DNA of 46,889 nucleotides from an uncultured Erysipelotrichaceae bacterium (GCA_902783315.1 CACZQK010000012.1:1-46889), one strand, 5' to 3'; positions 1-8,839 are shown, counted from the stretch's first letter. The notes: generated by a model from the letters alone, not told the origin. Made by a program: numbers and translations.

Positions 1-6
1 AAAACA

Positions 7-38
7 CCTCCAAAGTTCTTTCTAAATAAATTTTAACA
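7..38 (-). promoter_or_regulatory. Promoter and ribosome binding site of a gene just outside the left edge
   Basis: On the minus strand an extended -10 element (TGTTAAAAT, 38-30) is followed by a strong Shine-Dalgarno GGAGG (11-7) only six bases from the window edge. The start codon must therefore lie at or just beyond base 1, and a minus-strand gene begins outside the window. No convincing -35 hexamer is seen. What the gene encodes cannot be known from this window. Confidence 0.55.
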
Positions 39-79
39 TATTTCTATGTCCTTTTTATTTAGTGTGAACTTTAAAGGTA

Positions 80-905
80 TTATAATCTTTCTTCTCTTTT
101 TTTATTCGTAATAAAAAACTACCAGTTTTGTTCACCATTTTTTTGTATACCTTTTACTTTTTCTACATGGGAATATTAATTAGGATCTGTTGCTGTATTT
201 ATAGGAGATATTTCTATATGAGTTATATCTATATCTTTTAATTGTTTTTCTATTGCTCCTACTAAATCTATACGATAGTTATCTTTTTCTTTTGTAATAA
301 ATTTGTTTCAAACATCATTTGATTTAGCCCATTTAGGATAACAATCATAAATATATGATTCTTTTTTTATACAACTTCCAACATAGACATATATATCATC
401 AATATTACTATTGCAGCAATCAAATAATGTTTTAATAGTATCTTGAGGTAGTCTTCTATCAATATAAATTGCTCCACAATGAACTAATGCTGTATACCCT
501 TTTTTTCTATCTTCACAAATAAGTATTGGACAATCTGCTTGGGGATTAGCCACAATCACCCCTGGATATTTTTGTGAAATAACGAATATCAGCTATTAAA
601 TCTTCGGAGAAATAATCATCTTTTTTCATATGAGATTAATCTAATAGAATATATTTTCCATCTGGATAATCTACTGGACTTAATCCTTTTTGTCTTGCTT
701 TTAAGATATGTTTACCATTTACTCCTAATTTTTTTCCTAATTTTAATCTATCTTGATAAAATCTTTCATGTCTTTCTTTTTCACTTAGTTCTTTAGAATA
801 AAACTTAGGATTTTTAGACATTTTCCTATCTAATTTATTGCTTTCAAATATTACTATCTTGCTTTTCATATTAGACATTAAATCTAAAGTGGCAGATATC
901 TCCAT
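80..905 (-). pseudogene. Decayed laccase-domain (polyphenol oxidase / YfiH-YlmD family) gene
   Basis: Conceptual translation on the minus strand runs from about 905 to a final TAA at 80-82 and resembles the YfiH/YlmD family of about 250 residues. Recognisable pieces are the N-terminal LGKKLGV..ILKARQKG stretch, PGVIVANPQADCPILI (the ADC motif), TALVHCG (normally HAGWRG) and a C-terminal YSHVEK segment. The frame is broken by TAA at 636-638, a frameshift between about 580 and 559, TGA at 308-310, TAA at 176-178 and TAG at 119-121. Once these are bypassed the reading continues smoothly across each one. The usual QVHG metal-ligand motif reads ARQKG, so activity may have been lost before the stops appeared. 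The 5' end overlaps the end of ychF; an internal ATG at 878 could have been the start. All three stop codons occur, which argues against codon reassignment. Confidence 0.75.
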
Positions 906-1971
906 CTTGCATTAAATAGTCTTTTCCTTCTAATCTTGCTTTTCCTGCTTCTTTTACTTTTAATTCACTACCATATTTGATTAAATCTTCATATGAGATT
1001 ACTTCTGCTCGAATAAAACCTTTTTCAAAATCTGTATGAATGATTCCTGCACATTGTTTAGCATTCATTCCTTTTTTAAAAGTCCAAGCTCTTACTTCAT
1101 CTTTTCCTACTGTGAAATATGTTGCTAAACCTAAAATATCATATGTTGCTTTTATTAGTTTATCTAATCCACTTCCATCTAATCCTAAACCTTCTAACAT
1201 TTCTTCTTTATCTTCTTTGGTTAATTCACTTAATTCTTCTTCCACTTTTGCACATAAGCTTACAACTCTAGCATTTTCTTTTTTGGCATATTCTTTTACT
1301 TTTTGAACATACTCATTATCTTCGTTTCCTAATTCGCTTTCTTTTATATTTGCTAAGTAAATAATTGGTTTTAAAGTTAAAAAACTGTATGATTTTATTA
1401 CTTTTGTTTCTTCTTCTGTTAATTCTAATTGTCGTAGTGGTTTTTCTTCTTCTAGTGTTTTTTTACATTTTTCTAAGATTTCTTTTTCTACGATATCATT
1501 TTTATCTTTTGTTGTCCTTGCTTTTTTTGAAACGCGTTCTAATCTACTATTAATAACATCTAAATCAGCTATTGCTAATTCTAAGTTAATTGTTTCAATA
1601 TCTCTTATTGGATCAATTGCTCCATCTACATGAATAATTTTACCATCATCAAAACATCTTACTACTTCTACAATTGCATCTGTTTCTCTAATATGCGATA
1701 AGAATTTATTTCCTAAACCTTCTCCTTTACTTGCTCCTTTTACTAATCCGGCGATATCTGTAAATTCATAGGCTGTTGGAATAAATCTTTCTGGTTCATA
1801 CATTTCTTTTAATTTTGTCATTCTTTCATCTGGTACAGTTACTATTCCAACATTTGGCTCTATTGTAGCAAACGGATAATTTTCTGCTAAGATTTTTTGA
1901 TTTGTAATTGCATTAAACAAAGTAGATTTTCCGACATTTGGAAGCCCTACAATTCCTGCTGTTAAACTCAT
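871..1971 (-). CDS. ychF: Ribosome-binding ATPase YchF (Obg-family)
   Basis: A cytosolic P-loop NTPase of the TRAFAC/Obg family that associates with ribosomes and, in this family, prefers ATP. The 366-residue product has the P-loop GLPNVGKS at residues 8-15, the switch segment ANYPFATIEPNVG near 30-42, FTDIAGLVKGASKGEGLG near 69-86, a central coiled coil, and a C-terminal TGS domain containing AWTFKKGMNAKQCAGIIHTD and ending in DICHFRFNV. Length and ends are typical of YchF. The start at 1971 has the Shine-Dalgarno AGAGGG about five bases upstream. A -10 TATAAT lies at 1999-1994 with a weak -35. It is the first gene of a transcript that runs into the decayed laccase gene. B. subtilis has the same gene (yyaF) in this neighbourhood. 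Confidence 0.97.
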   Translation of the reverse strand: MSLTAGIVGLPNVGKSTLFNAITNQKILAENYPFATIEPNVGIVTVPDERMTKLKEMYEPERFIPTAYEFTDIAGLVKGASKGEGLGNKFLSHIRETDAIVEVVRCFDDGKIIHVDGAIDPIRDIETINLELAIADLDVINSRLERVSKKARTTKDKNDIVEKEILEKCKKTLEEEKPLRQLELTEEETKVIKSYSFLTLKPIIYLANIKESELGNEDNEYVQKVKEYAKKENARVVSLCAKVEEELSELTKEDKEEMLEGLGLDGSGLDKLIKATYDILGLATYFTVGKDEVRAWTFKKGMNAKQCAGIIHTDFEKGFIRAEVISYEDLIKYGSELKVKEAGKARLEGKDYLMQDGDICHFRFNV

Positions 1972-2064
1972 AATATCCCTCTTTTCTTTCTATATTATAC
2001 ATTATTTTATTATAAAGTTCTATTAAAATATTTTTAAGCTTTTTATTGTTTTACTTTCTTGATG

Positions 2065-2096
2065 AAAAAATGACTTATCATTAAGATAAATCATTT
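2065..2096 (-). terminator. Intrinsic terminator of the 2095-2952 gene
   Basis: On the minus strand AAATGATTTATC and GATAAGTCATTT form a 12-bp stem with one G-U pair and a short loop, followed by TTTTTT. The stem overlaps the stop codon of the upstream gene. Confidence 0.8.
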
Positions 2097-2952
2097 AAAT
2101 CTTTTTCTTTTGGAAATCTGAATCTCGTTTATTCTTTAATTTTAAAATTGCTTCACTAAGTTTCCAAATTTCATTATTTATTTTTACTACATCCCAAATA
2201 GGTTTATCATCTTTAAAATGTTGATGTACATAATATAGAGTTATATTATCTTCGTCTTGAATACATATTTTTATATCACATTCTTCTTTTTGGATTTCAA
2301 TTTTTCTTACTATATCATAAAAATTCATGTTAATATAAGTTTTGACTCTATTATCTACAATGTGTGTCAAATAGCAAGAATTAGTATTCTTTTCTAATTC
2401 TTTTGCAAGTGTTGTAATATTTTTACCATACATAGAATTAATACTTTCACTTATAAACTTGGATATATTATCTATTTTTTTCTCTGGCAAACTATTTAAC
2501 CAATCTGGTATAACAATAGTTTCATATAATTCAAATTCATAGTCTGATATGTGAAAATATGAGTTTGCAGCACACATTAAAACATTAATTTCATAAATTA
2601 AGCTATGCTCATCTAATACTGCTTCTTTATTAAATACTACATCATCAATAACTAAAATATCCATTGGATAAATTACCCTACTTCTTTTATAAGTATCAAG
2701 CATATTATTCAATGTTTCTTCGCTAAAGTTAGGATTTAATTCTTTAAATATATTTTTCATCGTTTTATCTAGTTCTTTTTTTAAATATGTTTGTTCTTCT
2801 TTTGATTGTTCTTTATTACATATGTCGTTATAACATATTAATGCTTCTTTAAGCAATGGTGTATATTTTTCTCCATTATACCAATAGCCTTGCATTGTTT
2901 TTATTTCAAAATCACTGTTTCCTATTTTTTTTATTTCTGTTATGGATTGCAT
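2095..2952 (-). CDS. Hypothetical protein, 285 aa, no recognised domain
   Basis: I do not recognise this protein. The start is the ATG at 2952, preceded by AAGGAG six bases upstream. A longer reading from 3006 has no ribosome binding site and would overlap the promoter. The product is soluble-looking, with no signal peptide or membrane segment. It is rich in Asn, Glu, Ile and Lys, has an N-terminal MQSITEIKKIGNSDFEIKTM stretch, an aromatic patch (YWYNGEKY), a helical charged region near residues 45-90, and a lysine-rich tail. It has its own promoter and terminator and stands between ychF and the AbgT-type transporter, where B. subtilis has no equivalent. Codon use looks like its neighbours, so recent transfer is not indicated. 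It may be a lineage-specific protein. Confidence 0.8.
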   Translation of the reverse strand: MQSITEIKKIGNSDFEIKTMQGYWYNGEKYTPLLKEALICYNDICNKEQSKEEQTYLKKELDKTMKNIFKELNPNFSEETLNNMLDTYKRSRVIYPMDILVIDDVVFNKEAVLDEHSLIYEINVLMCAANSYFHISDYEFELYETIVIPDWLNSLPEKKIDNISKFISESINSMYGKNITTLAKELEKNTNSCYLTHIVDNRVKTYINMNFYDIVRKIEIQKEECDIKICIQDEDNITLYYVHQHFKDDKPIWDVVKINNEIWKLSEAILKLKNKRDSDFQKKKI

Positions 2953-2977
2953 GGAAAATCTCCTTTTTTTGCAGTTT

Positions 2978-3006
2978 ATAGTATCATAGTATTTTTTGTT
3001 TTTCAA
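2978..3006 (-). promoter_or_regulatory. Promoter of the 2952 gene
   Basis: Minus-strand TTGAAA (3006-3001), a 17-bp spacer and TACTAT (2983-2978) preceded by TG one base earlier, which resembles a sigma-A promoter with an extended -10. It lies about 25 bp upstream of the start codon. Confidence 0.55.
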
Positions 3007-3034
3007 CTTTTTATATTCATTTGAATTTTTTTGT

Positions 3035-3064
3035 AAATAAAAACATCTTCATTAAAAGATGTTT
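3035..3064 (-). terminator. Intrinsic terminator after the AbgT-type transporter gene
   Basis: On the minus strand AAACATCTT, a six-base loop and AAGATGTTT form a perfect 9-bp stem followed by a T-rich tail. It overlaps the transporter stop codon at 3063-3065 and closes the parAB-mscS-DUF951-transporter gene run. Confidence 0.8.
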
Positions 3065-4658
3065 ATAATGTTGGATATATGCCTGGTCCTATTGGTAAGC
3101 CTATTATATACCAGCCTATTATTAATAAAATCCAAGTTGCTGATATTAATAGGAAGTATGGACTAATCATTTTTAAAGATGATTTAATACTATATGGTTT
3201 TTCATTATTAAGATTATATATATTTAAATATCCTATATATATGACAAAGGAAGCTAATAGTGGAGTAAATCCTTTTGTCATAGAATCTCCCGCTCTCATA
3301 ATAACTTGGGCAAATTGTGGAGAAATATTAGATTGCATAAACATTGGTACTACTACTGGTGAAAAAATCATCCATTTACTACTACTTGAAGTTAAGAAAA
3401 AATTTGATATAGCAATTAATAATAAAGTTATTATGATTAAAGGTAAGCCAGTTAATGATAGATGTCCTAGTAAATTTGATAGCCAAATTGTTAGTACCAT
3501 ACCTATATTACTTTTTCTAAAAATTGCAATAAATTGACTAACAACAAACATTAAAATGAAGATACTTCCTAAATTAGAAAACTTTTTGCTGGCATTTTCT
3601 ATAATTTCCTTATCATTTTTTATTGATTTACTTCCTATTCCATAAGCAATACCTGCTAGAACAAATATTAATGATACTAAGTAAGTAAAACCATCTTGAA
3701 AGTAAGAATTTTCTCCGAATAACTGATTTAAATATGTTGTTTCTTTCATATCTAAAAGCATTCCAGAGAATGGTAGATTTGGTATTAAGGAATAAATAAA
3801 TATTAGTAACATAATAATAGATACAATTAAAGCATGTCTCAAACCTCTTCTTTCATTCTTTTCCTTCTCTATTTGTTTTTGTTCTTCTTCTTCTAAATTA
3901 ATTACTCTATATTGTTCTGTTTTTGAAAAATCTTCTTCTCTTTTATATTTTCCAATTTTAGGAGCAATTAGTTTTTCTATTATAATTGTTCCAACTATAG
4001 ATAAAATAAGTGTTGATATTATAATAAATATTAAGTTAGAGGTTAAAGCAATATGAGCATTTTCATCTATTAGTCTAGCTGCATCCTTGGTATACTTCAT
4101 TAGAGAAACTTCCATAGATCCAATAAAAATTGATACTCCATATCCAAAAGACACTCCACAATATGCTGTGACAATTCCTAATATTGGATTTCTGTTGTTC
4201 ATAAAATATATTAAAGCTATTAATGGTATTAAAATTGCATAACCAACTTCATTTATTAAAGATGATATTGTTGCTAATAGTATTACTAAAAATGTAAATA
4301 TGGTTGGGGATATTTTACTAATATTTCTTCTTGTTAACGTTTCAAAAAAACCAGTTCCTTCTCCGATGGTTATTCCTATTAAAGAGATTAAAAGCATTCC
4401 TAATGGACCAAAGCTAAGAAAATTTTTAGAAGCATTACTTATTATAAACTTTAACCCATCAAACGATAATAAATTTTCTACAGTAATTAATGTTGGTTCT
4501 AGCTCTTTTGTATTTATATTAATAGTATTATATGTTGCCTGGGTCTGAAAAAGGCTTAATATTCCACTTAAAATAACTACTATGAAAGTTAAAAATAGAA
4601 ACACTGTAATTGGATGAAAATAAAATTTTTTCAGTTTCAGTTTTCTTTTATTATTCAT
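3063..4658 (-). CDS. AbgT-family membrane transporter
   Basis: A 531-residue polytopic membrane protein of the AbgT family. Known members import p-aminobenzoyl-glutamate or export sulfonamide-type antimetabolites by ion coupling. Visible features are an N-terminal membrane segment near residues 15-38, the family-typical SFGPLGMLLISLIGITIGEGTGFFETL near 82-108, hydrophobic hairpins, a charged cytoplasmic loop near 233-272 rich in Glu/Lys, and the C-terminal FFLTSSSSKWMIFSPVVVPMFMQ motif with the RAGDSMTKGFTP stretch near 455-466. Length fits the family (about 500-550). AAAGGAT precedes the ATG. It begins 12 bp after the DUF951 gene stop and is probably co-transcribed with it. Substrate cannot be inferred. 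Confidence 0.88.
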   Translation of the reverse strand: MNNKRKLKLKKFYFHPITVFLFLTFIVVILSGILSLFQTQATYNTININTKELEPTLITVENLLSFDGLKFIISNASKNFLSFGPLGMLLISLIGITIGEGTGFFETLTRRNISKISPTIFTFLVILLATISSLINEVGYAILIPLIALIYFMNNRNPILGIVTAYCGVSFGYGVSIFIGSMEVSLMKYTKDAARLIDENAHIALTSNLIFIIISTLILSIVGTIIIEKLIAPKIGKYKREEDFSKTEQYRVINLEEEEQKQIEKEKNERRGLRHALIVSIIMLLIFIYSLIPNLPFSGMLLDMKETTYLNQLFGENSYFQDGFTYLVSLIFVLAGIAYGIGSKSIKNDKEIIENASKKFSNLGSIFILMFVVSQFIAIFRKSNIGMVLTIWLSNLLGHLSLTGLPLIIITLLLIAISNFFLTSSSSKWMIFSPVVVPMFMQSNISPQFAQVIMRAGDSMTKGFTPLLASFVIYIGYLNIYNLNNEKPYSIKSSLKMISPYFLLISATWILLIIGWYIIGLPIGPGIYPTL

Positions 4659-4670
4659 ACTTAATCCTTT

Positions 4671-4856
4671 CTAATTTTTAATTTTTTTCACTTTTTTATT
4701 GAATTCAATTCTTGGGATTAATACTGTTCTTCCACAATTTAAGCATTTTATTTTTATATCTGCTCCTACTCTTACAACTTCCCATTCATTAGTTCCACAT
4801 GGATGTTGTTTTTTCATTATAACAATTGTTCCCAATTCATATTTTTTATTTTCCAT
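4671..4856 (-). CDS. DUF951 family protein (YyzM-like)
   Basis: A small protein of 61 residues beginning [21 protein letters not shown] and carrying [27 protein letters not shown], the hallmark of DUF951 (B. subtilis YyzM). The pattern HPCG...CLNCGR suggests a small beta barrel that could bind a metal or nucleic acid; function is unknown. The start at 4856 is chosen because AGGTG stands about five bases upstream and family members begin at this point; an ATG four codons earlier is less likely. The gene overlaps the end of mscS by 11 bases, which suggests translational coupling. DUF951 genes sit next to mscS and parB in many Firmicutes. Confidence 0.88.
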   Translation of the reverse strand: MENKKYELGTIVIMKKQHPCGTNEWEVVRVGADIKIKCLNCGRTVLIPRIEFNKKVKKIKN

Positions 4857-5661
4857 TGTGCACCTCAATTTGAGTATATGGAATTTTGATACCTAATTTA
4901 TCAAATTCCTTCTTTATTTCTTTTCTTAAAAATCTTTCTGTTGCAATATGTTGCATTGGTTTTGTTTCTACAACTACTCTATAGATAACAGATGAATCAG
5001 ATAATTCATTAACTCCCCATAATTCTAATTTTTTTGTAGCATTTGGAATATTTCCATTTAATCTTTCAAATAGGCTTTCAAAAGCTTTTTCAATATCTTC
5101 TTCTTTATTTTCATAAGCAATTGAAACATCTACTACTGCTAAAGAATTATTCGCACTATAATTAATAATATTGTCCATGTAATGATTAGCTATAACTTTA
5201 GTTGCTCCTTTGAAATTACGAATTCTTGTTGTTCGTAGACTGATAAATATAACTTCTCCCATGAAACCATCTACTTCTATGACATCACCTATTTCATATT
5301 CACCTTCTGCTATTATTGTTACTCCTGCAATTAAATCCTTTGCAAGATCATTAAATGCTAATCCTAATATAGCTGTACCAATTCCTAAACCTGCTAAAAT
5401 TGATTTGACATTAATTCCAAAATCGGACATTATTGATATTCCAACTAATATTATTATAATATATCTTGATATATTAATTAACATTTGCTTTAATGTTTCT
5501 ATTTTTTGTTTTTGAGTTGTCTTTAAATTGTTTTTAGTAAAAGACATTTTTTTTACTATTTTTTTTATTATTCTAAATATAATAATTCCTAGTGCTACTT
5601 TAATCAATGGTACTATTATAAGTGCTAACTGAATTTTTTTTCCAAAAATATACGGAAACAT
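4846..5661 (-). CDS. Small-conductance mechanosensitive channel, MscS family
   Basis: A 271-residue inner-membrane channel that opens under membrane tension during hypo-osmotic shock. Hydrophobic helices lie near residues 10-33 and 60-80. The pore helix is near 85-115 ([40 protein letters not shown]), with the alternating Gly/Ala pattern typical of TM3 of MscS. The beta domain follows with [33 protein letters not shown], and an alpha/beta C-terminal domain ends [11 protein letters not shown]. Length and organisation match the YkuT/YyaF-neighbour type of MscS. It starts one base after the parB stop codon, in a parA-parB-mscS-DUF951 run also seen in B. subtilis and relatives, so co-transcription is likely. 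Confidence 0.93.
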   Translation of the reverse strand: MFPYIFGKKIQLALIIVPLIKVALGIIIFRIIKKIVKKMSFTKNNLKTTQKQKIETLKQMLINISRYIIIILVGISIMSDFGINVKSILAGLGIGTAILGLAFNDLAKDLIAGVTIIAEGEYEIGDVIEVDGFMGEVIFISLRTTRIRNFKGATKVIANHYMDNIINYSANNSLAVVDVSIAYENKEEDIEKAFESLFERLNGNIPNATKKLELWGVNELSDSSVIYRVVVETKPMQHIATERFLRKEIKKEFDKLGIKIPYTQIEVHNGK

Positions 5662-5662
5662 A

Positions 5663-6574
5663 TTATCTACCTACCTCAATATTCATACACTCTAATAATC
5701 TATTTAAATCATTTCCATTGACAAAGCTTATTTCGATTTTGTTTTTCTTAATTAAAACCTTGGTTCCCAATTTTTCACTTAATTCATTTTGTACATAAAC
5801 ATATTCGTTTTCTGTTTTTATTCTAGGCTTTTGAGGATTAGTCTTAATAATCTTAGGTTCTTGGGTTAGTTCTTCTAATTTTCTTACGCTAATTCCTTCT
5901 TCAATTATCTTCTTTTCTAATTCTTGCTGTTGATTAAAATCATTTAATTTACTCAATACTCTTGCATGACCCATGGTTATTTTCTTATCACTAATATCAT
6001 TTTGTATATTTTCTGGTAAGTTTAATAAGCCTAACATATTTGTAATGTGACTTCTACTCTTTCCAAGTCTTTTTGATAGTTCTTCTTGATTTAAAGATAA
6101 AGTTTCTTGTAATTTCTTATAAGCTTTTGCTTCTTCTATCGCTGTTAAGTCTTCTCTTTGTAAATTTTCTAGAAGAGCTATTTCCATCATTTGAGTATCA
6201 TTAAAATCTCTTATAATAGCAGGTATTTCTTCCTTTCCCGCTAAAATTGAAGCCTTAACTCTTCTTTCTCCTGCTATTATTTCATAGCCTTTAATTGACT
6301 TTTTTACAATAATTGGTTGAAATACGCCATGTTCTTTAATTGAATTTGCTAATTCTGTTAAAGCTTCTTGATCAAATTTTTTTCTTGGTTGATATGGATT
6401 ACTTCTAAGTTCATTCAATTTAATCATAGTTATTTCTTCTTTTGGAGTATCATTTACTATTTTTTCTTCTACTGAACTATAATCTAATACTTCATTGTTA
6501 AATAATTCTTCTAATCCTTTTCCTAAAGCTCTTCTTTTAGGAATTCCACTTTCCATTATATTATTTGTTTCCAT
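5663..6574 (-). CDS. parB: Chromosome partitioning protein ParB (Spo0J)
   Basis: A CTP-dependent DNA-sliding clamp that loads at parS, spreads and works with ParA and SMC in origin segregation. The 303-residue protein has the N-terminal ParA-activating segment RRALGKGLEELF (14-25), the ParB N domain with CTP-binding box GERRVKAS (103-109 region) and ENLQRE (136-141), the helix-turn-helix LNQEELSKRLGKSRSHITNML (161-181) and ITMGHARVL (199-207), and a C-terminal dimerisation domain. Arg174 in GKSRSH and Gly202 in TMGHAR are of the parS-specific ParB type rather than the Noc type. The gene overlaps parA by 14 bases. A second ATG at 6556 is possible, but the first keeps a purine-rich AGAAAG upstream. 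Three parS-like targets lie at 24692-24911. Confidence 0.97.
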   Translation of the reverse strand: METNNIMESGIPKRRALGKGLEELFNNEVLDYSSVEEKIVNDTPKEEITMIKLNELRSNPYQPRKKFDQEALTELANSIKEHGVFQPIIVKKSIKGYEIIAGERRVKASILAGKEEIPAIIRDFNDTQMMEIALLENLQREDLTAIEEAKAYKKLQETLSLNQEELSKRLGKSRSHITNMLGLLNLPENIQNDISDKKITMGHARVLSKLNDFNQQQELEKKIIEEGISVRKLEELTQEPKIIKTNPQKPRIKTENEYVYVQNELSEKLGTKVLIKKNKIEISFVNGNDLNRLLECMNIEVGR

Positions 6575-7349
6575 TTCTTTCTATCACTTCCTTAGCTAAA
6601 TTTATATAAGCCTCTGATCCTCTACTTTTTGGATCATATACAATGATTGGTTCCCCATGTGAAGGAGCTTCTGTTAATCTTACTAATCGAGGAATTATTG
6701 TATTATATACCTTTTCTTTAAAAAATTTACGTATGTCTTCTACTACTTCAAATCCTAAATTTGTTCTAGAATCTAGCATTGTTAGTAAAACTCCTTCTAT
6801 ATCTAATGTTGGATTTAAACTTTTCTGAGCTAGCATAATAGTTTTTAGCAATTGTGTTATTCCTTCTAAGGCAAAAAATTCGCATTGAACTGGAATAATT
6901 ACAGAATTTGAAGCAGTTAAAGCGTTAGTAGTAATTACCCCTAAAGATGGTGGGCAATCAATTATAATAAAATCAAAGCTATTTTTTATATCTGTTAATT
7001 TTATTTTTAATTGCTCTCCTTTGTTAAAACCTACTTCACTTCTACTTTTCTCTGATAATTCTAAGTCTAAACCTGCTAAATTGATTGTTGCTGGTAATAC
7101 GTATAAGTTTTTATATTTTGTTTTAATCATTGCTTCTGTTATACTACATTCACTAATTAGTACATCATAAATACTTCTTTCAATTTCTCCTTTATTAATT
7201 CCTACACCAGTAGTTGTATTTCCTTGTGGATCTAAATCAATTAATAATACCTTTTTCCCTAATACTGCTAATGATGCAGAAAGATTTATACTTGTTGTTG
7301 TTTTCCCTACTCCACCTTTTTGATTCACTAATGAAATAACCTTTCCCAT
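6561..7349 (-). CDS. parA: Chromosome partitioning ATPase ParA (Soj)
   Basis: A deviant-Walker ATPase that binds nucleoid DNA as an ATP dimer and moves ParB-parS complexes; in B. subtilis it also controls DnaA. The 262-residue sequence carries the deviant Walker A KGGVGKTTTS at residues 11-20, switch I LIDLDPQGNTTTG near 36-48, and Walker B FIIIDCPPSLG near 127-137. It lacks the long N-terminal regulatory domain of plasmid ParAs and so fits the Soj type. AGGTGA lies about five bases upstream of the ATG. An extended -10 (TGATACAAT) is visible near 7385-7377 on the minus strand, downstream of the noc terminator, so parA-parB appears to have a promoter separate from noc. Confidence 0.97.
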   Translation of the reverse strand: MGKVISLVNQKGGVGKTTTSINLSASLAVLGKKVLLIDLDPQGNTTTGVGINKGEIERSIYDVLISECSITEAMIKTKYKNLYVLPATINLAGLDLELSEKSRSEVGFNKGEQLKIKLTDIKNSFDFIIIDCPPSLGVITTNALTASNSVIIPVQCEFFALEGITQLLKTIMLAQKSLNPTLDIEGVLLTMLDSRTNLGFEVVEDIRKFFKEKVYNTIIPRLVRLTEAPSHGEPIIVYDPKSRGSEAYINLAKEVIERNGNK

Positions 7350-7418
7350 CTAATCACCTGTTTTCTATATTACTTATTTATTGTATCAAATATTATACTT
7401 TTTTTAAATCTTTTTCAT

Positions 7419-7441
7419 AAAAAAAGTAGATTTTATCTACT
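7419..7441 (-). terminator. Intrinsic terminator of noc
   Basis: Minus-strand AGTAGAT, loop AAA and ATCTACT (7441-7425) are followed by TTTTTT. It overlaps the noc stop codon and separates noc from parA. Confidence 0.85.
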
Positions 7442-8795
7442 CTTCTTTTTTTGTTTTATCGATTTTTATAATTATTTGATATGATTTTTCAAAATTCATT
7501 TCATCTAAACTAATATCTAATCCATGTTCTTTAAATTCTTTTACAATTTTCTTAATACTCTCTGATGCTTCATCAAGATTGTATTTCTTTGGAGTACTTT
7601 CTGGAGTTGTTTCTGGTGTAGATGTTATTGATAAGTTTACACCTTGTGGTTTAGAATTTGATAAGAACATTCTATTATCCATTGAATTCATTATTGCAGT
7701 TTGATTATTTGCAGTATTTATAGAGGTAAATTCTGGGATTTTAAAGTAATCTGATGTTTTTTCTGTTATCATTTCTCCAGGATCTGTTTTTACTATTTTT
7801 TCGGCAGGAGTTATAAACTGAGTATTGGCAACAGAGGATGATGGATTTCCTAAATTTAATAGACTATCTAAATCAGCCCCTCCTTTTTTATTTGTGTTGA
7901 TATTCTCCGTTTTATTCTTCATTTCATTCATATCTACTGTAGTAAAAGTTGGGGTAATATCTAATAGATTTCCACCTTCTTCTCCAGTGCTTTCATCTTC
8001 TAGCTCTCCATAATCAATAAATTTGCCCATAGGCATATCCTCTCCTTTTGGTGGTGCAATTGTCACTTTTCCATAATTTGATGTTTCAACTGGCAGTTCA
8101 GCGGTTGGCATTAATGGACTATTATTTACAAAATCATTTGCTGTTGCTACTGTTTCAGTTGGAACTTTTAAATTAGAATTATCCTTTGGATATTGTTTCT
8201 TTATTTCTTCTTCTAATACTCTTACACTCATTTTTGTATCAATTATTTTCTTTAGCATCTCTTGTTGTTGATTTGTGTCTTGAATACTTAATAAAGCTCT
8301 AGCGTGTCTTTCTGATATTTGTTCTTTTAATAGTGCATCTTGTACTTTATCTGACAATGATAAAAGTCTTATTTTATTTGCAACAGCAGATTGACTTTTG
8401 CCCATTGTTTTTGCTAATTCTTCTTGAGTTAATTGATCTAGTTCTAGAATTTTTTGATATGTTCTTGCTTCTTCGATTGGATTTAAATTTTTTCTTTGAA
8501 GATTTTCTAATAAAGCAACTTTAGCACTTTCCTTATCATCTAAATTTCTAATAATGGCTGGAATTTTTGTTAATCCAGCTAAGGCCGCTGCTTTATATCT
8601 TCTTTCTCCTGCAATTATTTCATATTTTTCGTTAGCTTTTCTAACAATTATTGGTTGAATTACTCCATGTTCTTTAATAGATATAGCTAATTCTTTTAGA
8701 GCTTTTTCATCAAAAATTTCACGAGGTTGAAATCTATTTGGAATAATATCATCTAGATATAATAGTACAACTTCATCTTTTGTTTCATGATTCAT
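7437..8795 (-). CDS. noc: Nucleoid occlusion protein Noc (ParB paralogue) with long linker
   Basis: A ParB-like CTPase that binds NBS sites and blocks division over the nucleoid in B. subtilis. The 452-residue product has PNRFQPREIF (19-28), the CTP box GERRYKAA (63-70), ENLQRK (97-102), the helix-turn-helix LTQEELAKTMGKSQSAVANKI (122-142) and ISERHARALL (160-169). Gln135, Lys141 and Arg163 match residues that set Noc rather than ParB specificity. The C-terminal block NLDEASESIKKIVKEFKEHGLDI...SYQIIIKIDK corresponds to the Noc dimerisation domain. Two departures stand out. The N-terminal amphipathic membrane helix of B. subtilis Noc is absent; an in-frame TGA lies four codons before the ATG. 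About 190 residues rich in Thr, Asn, Pro and Glu separate the DNA-binding and C-terminal domains, where B. subtilis Noc (283 aa) has almost none. The gene is monocistronic. Confidence 0.9.
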   Translation of the reverse strand: MNHETKDEVVLLYLDDIIPNRFQPREIFDEKALKELAISIKEHGVIQPIIVRKANEKYEIIAGERRYKAAALAGLTKIPAIIRNLDDKESAKVALLENLQRKNLNPIEEARTYQKILELDQLTQEELAKTMGKSQSAVANKIRLLSLSDKVQDALLKEQISERHARALLSIQDTNQQQEMLKKIIDTKMSVRVLEEEIKKQYPKDNSNLKVPTETVATANDFVNNSPLMPTAELPVETSNYGKVTIAPPKGEDMPMGKFIDYGELEDESTGEEGGNLLDITPTFTTVDMNEMKNKTENINTNKKGGADLDSLLNLGNPSSSVANTQFITPAEKIVKTDPGEMITEKTSDYFKIPEFTSINTANNQTAIMNSMDNRMFLSNSKPQGVNLSITSTPETTPESTPKKYNLDEASESIKKIVKEFKEHGLDISLDEMNFEKSYQIIIKIDKTKKEE

Positions 8796-8839
8796 AGTTT
8801 CCCCTCACTTTTTATTCTTCTTATTTACCCTATATTATC

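Noticed and set aside
308-310. In-frame TGA in the laccase-domain gene read as tryptophan (Mycoplasma-like code)
   Set aside because: TAA and TAG interruptions and a frameshift occur in the same gene, and TGA ends other intact genes in the window (for example at 36311-36313 and 43473-43475). Decay explains it better.
3079-3537. A 152-residue plus-strand frame opposite the AbgT-type transporter gene
   Set aside because: It is the complement of a strongly supported membrane-protein gene, with no ribosome binding site and no homology recognised.
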